Made by a program: the position numbers and the translations under genes
Source of the DNA: CBDBND01 sp965262665
GTDB lineage: Bacteria; Pseudomonadota; Alphaproteobacteria; Rhodospirillales; Rhodospirillaceae
Direction of reading: 5' to 3'
DNA: 64,000 nt
Assembly (NCBI GenBank): GCA_965262665.1
Contig: CBDHFR010000004.1
Coordinates: 2,294,001 to 2,358,000 of the forward strand
Notes under the pieces: generated by a model
The model's input: the letters and a program-made list of their open reading frames with translations, nothing else
Databases searched by the model: none
Told to the model about the DNA's origin: nothing
Part shown: positions 54,052 through 61,591 of the stretch, in pieces
How the letters are laid out: every line of letters starts with the position of its first letter
Numbering within the stretch: position 1 is the stretch's first letter

Positions 54052-55014
54052 TTAAGCAGCGTCCAACATCAAGCCGTCCGCTTCTGGCAGCCCGAGCATG
54101 ATGTTGAGATTCTGCACCACCTGCCCCGATGCACCCTTACCCAAGTTGTCTAATACGGCGACGACCAGCGCTTGGCGGGCCTTAGGCTCACCGAACACAT
54201 AAAGGTGCATGTCGTTGGTGCCATTAAGTCCTTCAGGCGCAAGGGTGTCGAGTGTCATTGACTCTGCTAACGGTACCACGGTGATAAACGGCTCATCCTT
54301 ATAATGCGACGCAAGGGTTGCATGCACTTCGTCAACGGAAGGCGCGTCCGGCAGGACGTCTAGATCCAAGGGAATTTCGACCATCATTCCCTGAGCGAAC
54401 CTGCCGACCGCCGGTGCGAACAGGGGCCGGTGTTCTAGACCCGAGTGGGTTTGAATTTCGGGAACATGCTTGTGCGACAGGCCAAGACCGTAGAGACGGA
54501 AGGGCTCAGAGCTATATGAGGGACTGTCCTGGTCTTCAAACTCCGCGATCATAGCACGGCCTCCACCGGAGTAACCGCTGACCCCGATGATGGTTGTGGC
54601 ATTAGAACGCGGGACAATCTCAGCTTCGACAAGGGGACGCAAGACAGCAACCGATCCAGTCGCATAGCAACCCGGATTAGTGACGCGCTTGGCAGTTGCG
54701 ATTTTCTGGCGCTGCGCCTGTGTCATTTCAGGAAAACCATAAGTCCATCCAGCGGCAGTGCGATGCGCAGTGGATGCATCGATAACGCGTACAGCGTCAG
54801 ATTCGATAAGAGATGCCGCCTCCCGTGCACCTTCGTCCGGAAGACAAAGGATAACCACGTCAACATTATTCATGAGCTCGGCTTTGGCATCACGATCCTT
54901 ACGCCGGGCCGGATCAATCGACACGATCTCAACGCCGGTATGAGTCTTCAGCCGTTGCCGAATCTGCAGCCCCGTCGTGCCAGCTTCGCCGTCGATGAAT
55001 ACCACGGCTGTCAT
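54052..55014 (-). CDS. argC: N-acetyl-gamma-glutamyl-phosphate reductase (short type)
   Basis: 320 residues. NADPH-dependent reduction of N-acetylglutamyl phosphate to the semialdehyde in arginine synthesis. The short-type start VVFIDGEAGTTGLQI and catalytic Cys in VTNPGCYATG are visible, with GVSGYSGGGRAMI and LSHKHVPEIQTH later. The ATG at 55014 with AAGGA eight bases upstream is the start; the 36-residue upstream extension is rejected. It lies downstream of rpsI on the same strand with one gene between, an order often seen in alphaproteobacteria. Confidence 0.95.
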   Translation of the reverse strand: MTAVVFIDGEAGTTGLQIRQRLKTHTGVEIVSIDPARRKDRDAKAELMNNVDVVILCLPDEGAREAASLIESDAVRVIDASTAHRTAAGWTYGFPEMTQAQRQKIATAKRVTNPGCYATGSVAVLRPLVEAEIVPRSNATTIIGVSGYSGGGRAMIAEFEDQDSPSYSSEPFRLYGLGLSHKHVPEIQTHSGLEHRPLFAPAVGRFAQGMMVEIPLDLDVLPDAPSVDEVHATLASHYKDEPFITVVPLAESMTLDTLAPEGLNGTNDMHLYVFGEPKARQALVVAVLDNLGKGASGQVVQNLNIMLGLPEADGLMLDAA

Positions 55015-55075
55015 GAAATACATCCTTTCACGAAATCTCGCTTCGTTTACACCAACTTGGCCGGTGGTAAAACAG

Positions 55076-56698
55076 CTAACGATTCGATTGCGACTTGGCC
55101 AATATCTGCAATTCAGTCGCAATCGAGTTTAAAAGTTCGGCGTCCCTGCCGGCTCCGTATTGCCTGCGAAACAGCCTCACATGGGGATACCATGGGGAGT
55201 CTTCGCGATCGGTAAACCAGTACCACATTCCTGCCGGACCAATCGGCGGGATGATTGCCCAAGTCTCCTTCCCCAAAGCACCGGCCAGGTGTGCCGGCGT
55301 TGATGAGACCTCAATGACCAAATCCATGGCCGCAATTTGACTGGCAGCGATATCGAGGCTTCCGTTGAGATCAACATCGGAATCTGTGATCAAGGTCGCT
55401 CCCGACTGCGCGACAAACTCGTCCATAGCCGTGCGATCTTCACCGTATTGAAGATTGACAAATGTCACACCGGACACCGACAGCAGAGGATGCCATAGTG
55501 ATAGATCTAAGGTCTTAATCCGTGCGTTTGCAGCCTTCGGGCTTCCCCAAGACAGACCAATCAGGGGGCCCTGACTGGACACACCTTTGTATTTAGATCG
55601 TAGTTGGTCCGTTTGGGCCTGATCGGCTTTGAGATGACCGTCTTCTTGGCCAATCTCACTTAAGCTACCAGCCCGATGAACAATCAAATCCAGCATGCTG
55701 GCCTGATAGTCCACTTGTGCCTTACCAATCGCAGGATCCGGTGGAGTCTTTTGAGGCAGCACCTCCACGCCCGGGAAGGATTGCTGAAACAACGTTGTCA
55801 AACGTGGATCACATTCCAAGATAACGTGCTTCGCTTCTTCAGCCACTTGGGATAGCAAGGAACTGGAGAGGATGGATTCACCTAACCCCTGCTCACCCCA
55901 CATAAGAAGTACTTTGTCAGCAAGGTCTTCACCCTGCCACTCAGAATATGGGAAAGAGCACTTTACAGTGCGCGCCCACCGGCGCTTGTGGCGCATATTA
56001 TAGTCGGCCCAACCCTCTTTGAACCGCCCTTGCAGCAAACGGACCATGCCGCGATTGACCTGGGCATCAGCAATGTTGTCGGTGTTCTCGGTTGCGAGAT
56101 CAAAAAATTCATAGGCGGCATCGAGGTCACCTTCCACAAAGGCGCACAGCGCTTTGGCCATTGCTAAGTCTGATGGATTGGCGTTCCGCGTTTGCGCGGC
56201 GTCGATATCCCGTTTGGCTGCTGTAAGGTCACCGTGTTCGGCAAACACAGCAGCACGAAGAATGAAGGCCTGAACTAAGTATTCTTTTTCAATGACAGAG
56301 GTCAACACATCAAGCGCGCTGTCGAGTTGACCCAATTCATGCAAAACCCGACTCAGATTGGCCTTAAATTCAAGGAGATTTGGCTTGAGCTCCGTAGCAC
56401 TCTGAAATGCCTTTTGCGCTTCATCCAACCGGCGTTGATCAAGCAGGACTAGACCGAGGGTATTTTGTAGTGTGGCGCTGTTCGGATTTGCTGCAATACC
56501 TTGTTGTGCGAGTCTTTCAGCCCGGCCCCATTTTTTTGTTTCTCGCGCAATCAAGGCCAGAATATTGACGGCATCCGGTTGCATCGGCAGGACGGCAAGC
56601 ACACGTTCACTGATGACGGCTGATTCTTCGAATTGCCGCGCTCTGTACTTCGCAACGGCCTGCGTAAGTTCGGCGATTATGTCTAAGTCTTTACTCAT
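55076..56698 (-). CDS. Tetratricopeptide-repeat protein with a glycosyltransferase-like C-terminal half
   Basis: 540 residues. The first half has about six TPR units (for example AERLAQQGIAANPNSATLQNTLGLVLLDQRRLDEAQKAFQSATELKPN). The second half, from about residue 240 (WQGEDLADKVLLMWGEQGLGESILSSSLL), has the GT-B-like pattern of the TPR/ADP-heptose-type family: LIVHRAGSLSEIG, GLSWGSPKAANARIKTLDLSLW, VNLQYGED and the end STPAHLAGALGKETWAIIP. The family is widespread in alphaproteobacteria and the reaction is unknown. Start ATG 56698. It is 61 bases from argC and may be co-transcribed. Confidence 0.85.
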   Translation of the reverse strand: MSKDLDIIAELTQAVAKYRARQFEESAVISERVLAVLPMQPDAVNILALIARETKKWGRAERLAQQGIAANPNSATLQNTLGLVLLDQRRLDEAQKAFQSATELKPNLLEFKANLSRVLHELGQLDSALDVLTSVIEKEYLVQAFILRAAVFAEHGDLTAAKRDIDAAQTRNANPSDLAMAKALCAFVEGDLDAAYEFFDLATENTDNIADAQVNRGMVRLLQGRFKEGWADYNMRHKRRWARTVKCSFPYSEWQGEDLADKVLLMWGEQGLGESILSSSLLSQVAEEAKHVILECDPRLTTLFQQSFPGVEVLPQKTPPDPAIGKAQVDYQASMLDLIVHRAGSLSEIGQEDGHLKADQAQTDQLRSKYKGVSSQGPLIGLSWGSPKAANARIKTLDLSLWHPLLSVSGVTFVNLQYGEDRTAMDEFVAQSGATLITDSDVDLNGSLDIAASQIAAMDLVIEVSSTPAHLAGALGKETWAIIPPIGPAGMWYWFTDREDSPWYPHVRLFRRQYGAGRDAELLNSIATELQILAKSQSNR

Positions 56699-56802
56699 GG
56701 CTTGCTAAATTCATGCCGCGATGCCGACGGCGAATGGTTGAGAACCCTCTACATGATAGGACTAAGTCAGAAGTCGTCCATACCGTTGACGCGCAACAGA
56801 AA

Positions 56803-56823
56803 GGGCCGCACGCTGTGCGACCC
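56803..56823 (-). terminator. Hairpin downstream of rpsI
   Basis: Stem GGG-CCGCAC/GTGCG-ACCC with a three-base loop and one mismatched pair, 27 bases beyond the rpsI stop. On the leftward strand it is followed by TTTCTGTT, a modest T tract. Probable end of the rplM-rpsI transcript. Confidence 0.65.
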
Positions 56824-56849
56824 TCCCCATCAACAAATCTAAAGGGACG

Positions 56850-57320
56850 CTAGCGTTTCGAGAATTGGAAGCTGCGGCGTGCTTTGCGGCGGCCGTACTT
56901 TTTGCGCTCCACAACGCGAGAATCGCGCGTTAGGAAACCACCTTTTTTAAGGATCGGACGGAGTTCTGGCTCGAACAGAGTTAGAGCCTGTGAGATTCCA
57001 TGCCGCACGGCACCGGCTTGTCCTGAAAGGCCGCCTCCGGAGACGGTGCAGACCACATCGAACTGCCCTTCCCGGTTGGACACCTCGAACGGTTGATTGA
57101 TAACCATGCGGAGCACGGGGCGTGGAAAATAATTATCCAATTCCCGGTTGTTGACAGTGATTTTGCCTTTACCGGGCTTAATCCACACGCGGGCGACGGC
57201 GTCTTTCCGGCGTCCCGTGGCATAGGACCGTCCCAGCTCGTCCTTTTGAGGTTCGCGCGGCGAGGATGTATCGGTAACTGCGTCCTTTAAATCTTCTAAT
57301 GAGGTTGTGGTTTCCGCCAT
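56850..57320 (-). CDS. rpsI: 30S ribosomal protein S9
   Basis: 156 residues. Family landmarks: GRSYATGRRKDAVARVWIKPGKGKITVNNRELDNYFPRPVLR, GGGLSGQAGAVRHGISQAL, and the C-terminal KKYGRRKARRSFQFSKR that reaches the P-site tRNA. The first 30 residues are an acidic extension seen in some alphaproteobacteria. It starts eight bases after rplM, the standard pair. Confidence 0.98.
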   Translation of the reverse strand: MAETTTSLEDLKDAVTDTSSPREPQKDELGRSYATGRRKDAVARVWIKPGKGKITVNNRELDNYFPRPVLRMVINQPFEVSNREGQFDVVCTVSGGGLSGQAGAVRHGISQALTLFEPELRPILKKGGFLTRDSRVVERKKYGRRKARRSFQFSKR

Positions 57321-57328
57321 GGACTAGA

Positions 57329-57793
57329 CTAGGCGCTCCTCTTGTTCTTTGGATTACGGGCAGCAATATCAAGAACTTCAGGCTGCTGTGCTTCATGCGG
57401 GTGCTCAGCGCCGGCATAAACTTTGAGTTTTCTCAATTGTTCCCGGGCGAGTGGACCTTTGGGCATCATCCGTTTGATCGCTTTTTCGACCACCCGCTCA
57501 GGATATTTGCCGCCGATGATTTGACCGGCCGTGCGGTTCTTAATCCCACCTGGATATCCGGTGTGCCAGTAGTAGGTTTTATTCGTCAGCTTATTACCCG
57601 TCATGCGAACTTTAGCCGCATTGACAACGATCACATTGTCACCAGTGTCAATGTGCGGTGTGTACATAGGCTTATGTTTGCCGCGCAAAATGATAGCAAT
57701 TTGGGCGGCCATCCTGCCCAGGACAACGCCCTCAGCATCGACGATGTACCATTTGCGCTCTACGTCTGAGGGACGTGCGGAATAAGTCTTCAT
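57329..57793 (-). CDS. rplM: 50S ribosomal protein L13
   Basis: 154 residues. RKWYIVDAEGVVLGRMAAQIAIILRGKHKPMYTPHIDTGDNVIVVNA is the standard start; YYWHTGYPGGIK and KAIKRMMPKGPLAREQLRKLKVYAGAEHPHEAQQP follow. ATG 57793 is preferred over the upstream GTG-type extension. It is the first gene of the rplM-rpsI operon, with the promoter region between it and tRNA-His. Confidence 0.98.
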   Translation of the reverse strand: MKTYSARPSDVERKWYIVDAEGVVLGRMAAQIAIILRGKHKPMYTPHIDTGDNVIVVNAAKVRMTGNKLTNKTYYWHTGYPGGIKNRTAGQIIGGKYPERVVEKAIKRMMPKGPLAREQLRKLKVYAGAEHPHEAQQPEVLDIAARNPKNKRSA

Positions 57794-58007
57794 GGCGCCC
57801 TCTTGTGCTTTTCGGCCACCAACCCCGCCGGCGACCAAGCCAGTTTTGTTTGGGGTTTCGGTGAGGCCCGTCTCCCCTGGAAAGGCGGTTGTCTATGGCA
57901 TCAGAATGGGGAAGTCAATTCAAAAAAAGATGCAAAAACAAGTATTTGTATAAACGGTATTATAATACCGTCAGTAGGTTCGGGCTTGGATTATGGACAA
58001 AAAAATG

Positions 58008-58082
58008 GGCGAGTGAGGGGTCTCGAACCCCCGACCTCCTGGACCACAACCAGGCGCTCTAACCAACTGAGCTACACCCGCC
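58008..58082 (-). tRNA. tRNA-His (anticodon GTG)
   Basis: The minus strand folds into a full cloverleaf: acceptor GCGGGTG/CACTCGC, D-arm GTAGCTCAGTTGGTTAGAGC, anticodon arm CCTGG-TTGTGGT-CCAGG with anticodon GTG, and T-arm GGGGGTTCGAGACCCC. G at -1 (58082) faces C73 (58008), the His-specific identity feature. CCA is not fully encoded (CAT follows). A run of seven T downstream is a likely terminator. Confidence 0.97.
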
Positions 58083-58138
58083 GTAACGGCGGGTCGTGTA
58101 CGCCCTAAACCCAGGACAGTCAAGAAACCGGGCTTTCT

Positions 58139-58162
58139 GGTAGTGCATCAGTTTGAAATTTG
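58139..58162 (+). repeat. Left terminal inverted repeat of the cargo transposon
   Basis: 24 bases identical to the reverse complement of 60803-60826. It includes the last codons and stop of the transposase, as in compact IS ends. Confidence 0.95.
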
Positions 58163-59041
58163 TTCCTTGTAAGTTTTTGGCCGACCTGGTTTCGGCGCAC
58201 GTTCATCCATGATCCGAACTAGGTCTTCCATGTCCCACAACTTATCGCTCAGGCCGGCAGCCATCGCAGGCGTGACACGCAGCGTCTTGTGGATGCGGAT
58301 AAAGTTGTACCAAACCGTATAGAGCGCAACCATGTGTATATGGTTCTCGAACTTTTTGGAGAACGCATTGGTTAAGCGGGTGAAACGGCGCATTTGCATA
58401 CGCATAGTTAGGTTCTGGCGCTCCACGTGCGATGTGATAACTGACTTAATATCTGGATCACCTTCAATGCGGCGCTTGCGCGTTCCGGTGCACTCTGATG
58501 GGCTGTATTTGCGCTCATACCCTTTCTGGCCTGTGGGTTCGCCATAGAGCTTCGCAAGTTGTGCATAGTCCACATCACCGCCGAAAGCACCCTCAACGGC
58601 CTCCAAGTATGCTTTGTGTCCGTCCGTGGTGAGTTGCACACGGTTAGCTAAACGGCTGCGAAGATCGCCCATGAACTCAATCGCATGTTCGCTGTCACGA
58701 CCGCCGACCAGCCATGAAACAATTAATTTGCTGTCGCTATCCAGCGCGGTCCAGGTCCAAGTGTCCCCGGCTTCGGCTGGCGCGGCCTTAGCCCTTACAA
58801 CATTCTTTTGCTTGGCGTAGGTGAAACTCCAGATTTCATCACATTGGACGCGGCTGGCCGTGACGCCTTGCACCAATTCGTCGTGCAGGTCGGCACAGAC
58901 CTTGCCAGCGTCAATCAAAATCTTAGCGACAGTATTGAAACTCACATCTGCCAGCCGTGCCGTGGCTCGCGTGGACTGGCCTTCACAGAGCATGTTTAGG
59001 ATCATAGAACGGGTTTTGAGGGCCAATTTGTTCATGCCCAT
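58148..59041 (-). CDS. IS1-family transposase, intact
   Basis: 297 residues in one open frame, unlike classical two-frame IS1. N-terminal helix-turn-helix (ILNMLCEGQSTRATARLADVSFNTVAKILIDAG), then a DDE catalytic domain: Asp in QCDEIWSFTYAKQKNV, Asp in LTTDGHKAYLEAVEG and Glu in SHVERQNLTMRMQMRRFTRLTNAFSKK. The C-terminus continues FIRIHKTLRVTPAMAAGL. ATG 59041 or 59035 are both possible. The stop lies inside the left terminal repeat. No lesion is seen, so this transposase may be active. Confidence 0.9.
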   Translation of the reverse strand: MGMNKLALKTRSMILNMLCEGQSTRATARLADVSFNTVAKILIDAGKVCADLHDELVQGVTASRVQCDEIWSFTYAKQKNVVRAKAAPAEAGDTWTWTALDSDSKLIVSWLVGGRDSEHAIEFMGDLRSRLANRVQLTTDGHKAYLEAVEGAFGGDVDYAQLAKLYGEPTGQKGYERKYSPSECTGTRKRRIEGDPDIKSVITSHVERQNLTMRMQMRRFTRLTNAFSKKFENHIHMVALYTVWYNFIRIHKTLRVTPAMAAGLSDKLWDMEDLVRIMDERAPKPGRPKTYKEQISN

Positions 59042-59044
59042 AAT

Positions 59045-59086
59045 ATATGAACCCCTATACTTACTGTCAAGTATAAAAGTTCATAT
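59045..59086. promoter_or_regulatory. Nested inverted repeats between transposase and winged-helix gene
   Basis: Outer arms ATATGAAC (59045-59052) and GTTCATAT (59079-59086) are perfect complements. The inner arms TATACTT (59056-59062) and AAGTATA (59069-59075) are also perfect. The structure lies immediately upstream of the transposase start and at the stop of the winged-helix gene. It may be an operator, terminator or translation-blocking hairpin; AT content argues against a strong terminator. Confidence 0.45.
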
Positions 59087-59598
59087 TAAAATGGCGGATC
59101 GTCCTCCTCTTCCATAAAGGGATTAGCGTGCTCGCGATCAGCAGGCTCCACAGGATGCGCCTCGTCTTTGCCGAATCCCATTGGGGGCGTGACCACCTCC
59201 TCAGTCTTCTCCGTTTGGCCCAGTTCAATGAGCCCGAATGTATTGGGCTCTGGTCTTGTGAAAATTTCACCGCGCCTCACATACGCTGAAAGCGAACTTG
59301 TCAACGAAGCACGGTTCTTGCGCGTCTGGTCGTGCCCAAGTGCCTCTAGTAGATCAGAAATATGAACCGGAGTCCCTTGCCGCAGGATCTCTTTCTTAGC
59401 TTTTGCCACGGCGCTGCCGCTACGAAGAACAACTGCGGCGGCGTCATCATCGCCGCTAACGTCATCAGATCCCATCATCTTGAGAACATCTCGCAAAGCT
59501 TGCACATACACGTGCGCAGCTTTGACTTTTTCCTCCAAGCCTATGATTTCTCGCTCTTTTCTGCGCAATTTTTCTTCAACTTTCTGGCGTTCGCTCAT
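59086..59598 (-). CDS. Coiled-coil plus winged-helix (HARE-HTH-like) protein, transposon passenger
   Basis: 170 residues. The first 45 form a likely coiled coil (SERQKVEEKLRRKEREIIGLEEKVKAAHVYVQALRDVLKM). Residues about 65-125 form a winged helix (KAKKEILRQGTPVHISDLLEALGH...RASLTSSLSAYVRRGEIFTRPEPNTFGLIEL), similar to HARE-HTH/RpoE-delta-like domains found in restriction and chromatin proteins. The tail is acidic (MEEEDDPPF). It could regulate the passenger genes or bind DNA; it is divergent from dinD. It is transcribed toward the transposase, 44 bases away. Confidence 0.7.
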   Translation of the reverse strand: MSERQKVEEKLRRKEREIIGLEEKVKAAHVYVQALRDVLKMMGSDDVSGDDDAAAVVLRSGSAVAKAKKEILRQGTPVHISDLLEALGHDQTRKNRASLTSSLSAYVRRGEIFTRPEPNTFGLIELGQTEKTEEVVTPPMGFGKDEAHPVEPADREHANPFMEEEDDPPF

Positions 59599-59664
59599 GG
59601 CAATCGACTCTGTATGGGATTGATGGTATATGATGTGACACGATGATGGGAAAAAGGCAAGTGT

Positions 59665-60540
59665 ATGTTAAATGACCTGACTAGAACGCCAAAATATCGG
59701 CACACGATCGACGATCTTAAGGCACGAATGCGCCACTCACCGGATAGTGAGGAGTATTGGTTGGCCCGGGAAATCCACCCAATACTCGGTTATCCCACGT
59801 GGGATAAATTTGAAGCGGTTATAGATAGGGCGCGCCAAGCGTTCCGCAGCAATAATGCTGACCCGTCACATCATATTGCTCTGGTGGGAAAATTGATGGA
59901 AGTCGGGAAAGGGGCGCGACGGCGCCAAGACGACTATTTTCTATCACGCGCTGCCTGCTCGTTGATTGTTCTGAACGGAGATCCGTCGAAACCCGAGATT
60001 GCCGCTGGGCAAGCCTACTTCGTCGTACAGACCCGCCGCATGGAGATTAAGGACCAGCAAGCGGAGGACGAGAAGCGCCTGGAGCTTCGCGAGAAGGTAG
60101 CACAATCGCACCGGCTTGTGAGTGGCGTAGCTCAGGAGGCCGGAGTTCCAAGTCAAAAGCAGGGCGTCTTTCATGATGCACGCTATCAAGGCCTCTACGG
60201 TATGCGGCTTCGCGACGTGAAGCGAAAGAAGGGACTCGGCGAGAAAGAAAAAATATACGACCGGGCCGACCGCATGGAATTATCGGCCAACGACTTTCAG
60301 ATGAACCTTGCCGCTGAGGTCATCCAGAAGGAAAGCATTCGGGGTGAGGCTGAGGTTATCGACCGAAACAAAAAGGTCGCTGCTGATGTAAGGCGCGTGA
60401 TAACCGAGCAACGCGGGACACTGCCAGAGGACTTGCAGCTTGTCGAACCAATCAAAGAGGTCCGGAAGCGGGATCGAGCGCGTAAAAAACTTTTGCGGGA
60501 GCCTAACGGCCCTTCCAACGAGCGGCAGCGGCTTTCCTAG
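59665..60540 (+). CDS. dinD: DNA-damage-inducible protein D homologue, transposon passenger
   Basis: 291 residues. N-terminal Bro-N-like part (EEYWLAREIHPILGYPTWDKFEAVIDRARQAFRSNN) and the DinD-specific core: RRQDDYFLSRAACSLIVLNGDPSKPEIAAGQAYFVVQTRRMEI, DARYQGLYGMRLRDVKRKKGLGEKEKIYDRADRMELSANDFQMNLAAE, EQRGTLPEDLQ. In Escherichia coli dinD is LexA-regulated, and its product can inhibit RecA filament pairing. I do not see a clear LexA site in the 66-base upstream gap. ATG 59665 has AAGG at good distance. Its 3' end overlaps the convergent KGG gene by 38 bases. Confidence 0.9.
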   Translation: MLNDLTRTPKYRHTIDDLKARMRHSPDSEEYWLAREIHPILGYPTWDKFEAVIDRARQAFRSNNADPSHHIALVGKLMEVGKGARRRQDDYFLSRAACSLIVLNGDPSKPEIAAGQAYFVVQTRRMEIKDQQAEDEKRLELREKVAQSHRLVSGVAQEAGVPSQKQGVFHDARYQGLYGMRLRDVKRKKGLGEKEKIYDRADRMELSANDFQMNLAAEVIQKESIRGEAEVIDRNKKVAADVRRVITEQRGTLPEDLQLVEPIKEVRKRDRARKKLLREPNGPSNERQRLS

Positions 60541-60736
60541 CAATCTCGGCACGGCGCTCTGGCGTCATCTTCTCGGAGCGAGCTTTGCCGCCCTTCCGGC
60601 CAAGCTCGACGGCTGCCTTGCTTTTGCCGTCGTTCTCGAATTCTTCCTCTTCCTCTCCAGTAGCTATTTTCATAACCTTTACCGCATTGCCGATCACGTC
60701 GGCGGGTCGCTTTTGGCCTTCGGGTCCCTTAGGCAT
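60503..60736 (-). CDS. Small KGG-motif basic protein, transposon passenger
   Basis: 77 residues from ATG 60736 (MPKGPEGQKRPADVIGNAVKVMKIATGEEEEEFENDGKSKAAVELGRKGGKARSEKMTPERRAEIARKAAAARWKGR). The first half resembles a small HTH-like/DUF1269-type start, then an acidic patch, then the G-R-K-G-G-K-A-R segment and the R-x-E-I-A-x-K-A-A-x-A-R-W end of stress-associated KGG proteins. It is convergent with dinD with 38 bases of overlap, and its promoter lies against the right end of the transposon. Confidence 0.75.
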   Translation of the reverse strand: MPKGPEGQKRPADVIGNAVKVMKIATGEEEEEFENDGKSKAAVELGRKGGKARSEKMTPERRAEIARKAAAARWKGR

Positions 60737-60802
60737 GTTTTCTCCTATGCTTTCCGCTAAGCATATAGGAAAAACCCGGTTGATTCGACAGGTCAAGGCC
60801 TG

Positions 60803-60826
60803 CAAATTTCAAACTGATGCACTACC
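60803..60826 (-). repeat. Right terminal inverted repeat of the cargo transposon
   Basis: 24 bases that are the exact reverse complement of 58139-58162, followed directly by GGCTTTCC. Identity ends abruptly beyond the 24 bases. Confidence 0.95.
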
Positions 60827-60992
60827 GGCTTTCCCCACCCTGACCGGAGCACGATGTGCCCACCTGAGTACCACCACTGTCTGCCTAAAACTTAATCACT
60901 TTGCTGGGGATATGAGCATGTCAGGCTCTTGTTTGACCGCAGGCACCCGCGTAACCCATTGAGTCGTCTCACTTCTTCAAAACAACTTCAGG

Positions 60993-61008
60993 TGGCACGG
61001 AATTTGGA
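60993..61008 (+). promoter_or_regulatory. Sigma-54-like promoter of glnB
   Basis: TGGCACG-GAAT-TTGGA matches the -24 element perfectly with correct spacing. The -12 element has GG where GC is usual. It lies about 115 bases before glnB, where NtrC control is common. The 160 bases between the transposon and this site hold no other feature I can support. Confidence 0.5.
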
Positions 61009-61125
61009 TAGGGAAGGATCAAGGTGGTGGTTGGTCACGCGCCGACCGGACTGTGTGGGATTAGAACAGACTTCGACCCGCTCGAGCGGGAACGGATGTT
61101 GGGAAACGGGCACAAATATATGAGC

Positions 61126-61464
61126 ATGAAAAAAATTGAGGCCATCATTAAGCCCTTCAAGTTGGATGAGGTAAAAGAGGCGCTCCATGAAGTGGGTCTG
61201 CAGGGTATTACAGTAACGGAAGCCAAGGGATTTGGCCGGCAGAAGGGCCACACGGAGCTTTACCGTGGTGCCGAGTACGTTGTCGATTTTTTGCCCAAGG
61301 TCAAAATAGAACTGGTGCTCGAAGACAACATGGTCGACCGTGCCATCGAAGCCATCCAGCAAGCCGCTCATACCGGCCGCATCGGCGATGGCAAAATCTT
61401 CGTTTATGGGATTGAGGATGCTATCCGCATCCGTACAGGCGAGCGAGGCGGCGAAGCAGTTTAA
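61126..61464 (+). CDS. glnB: Nitrogen regulatory protein P-II
   Basis: 112-residue trimeric signalling protein that senses 2-oxoglutarate and ADP/ATP and is uridylylated. MKKIEAIIKPFKLDEVKEAL is the canonical start, and Tyr51 in the T-loop (RGAEYVVDF) is the uridylylation site. The C-terminal signature TGRIGDGKIFVYGIEDAIRIRTGERG is intact. ATG 61126 gives the standard length; ATG 61120 (MSM) is also in frame. It precedes glnA, the usual alphaproteobacterial pair. Confidence 0.97.
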   Translation: MKKIEAIIKPFKLDEVKEALHEVGLQGITVTEAKGFGRQKGHTELYRGAEYVVDFLPKVKIELVLEDNMVDRAIEAIQQAAHTGRIGDGKIFVYGIEDAIRIRTGERGGEAV

Positions 61465-61531
61465 GGAGAACAGAGCCCCCTCATACGCTCAACAGGGCCG
61501 GTTACGTTGCGCAACACCTGCCTGGTTGAAA

Positions 61532-61551
61532 CTGCCTTTTTGACAAGGCAG
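61532..61551 (+). promoter_or_regulatory. Hairpin between glnB and glnA
   Basis: CTGCCTT/AAGGCAG, seven perfect pairs and a six-base loop, followed by TAAATTTCT without a proper T tract. It may be a processing or attenuation site within the glnB-glnA transcript. Confidence 0.45.
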
Positions 61552-61591
61552 TAAATTTCTACTCCACACTTGCAAGGATGGGAAAAAAACA

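Larger units (their letters stand above)
58139..60826. mobile_element. IS1-type transposon with three passenger genes (2.69 kb)
   Basis: Perfect 24-bp terminal inverted repeats (58139-58162 and 60803-60826, beginning GGTAGTGCATCAG). The 8-bp flanks are GGCTTTCT on the left and GGCTTTCC on the right, a target duplication with one difference. Inside are a single intact transposase gene at the left end, whose stop lies in the left repeat, and then a winged-helix gene, a dinD homologue and a KGG-motif gene. Cargo makes up over half the element. It is inserted between tRNA-His and the glnB promoter. Confidence 0.88.

Noticed and set aside
58008..58138. tRNA-His as an integrase attachment site for the following island
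   Set aside because: The tRNA 3' end points away from the island, there is no integrase gene, and the island has its own transposon ends and target duplication.
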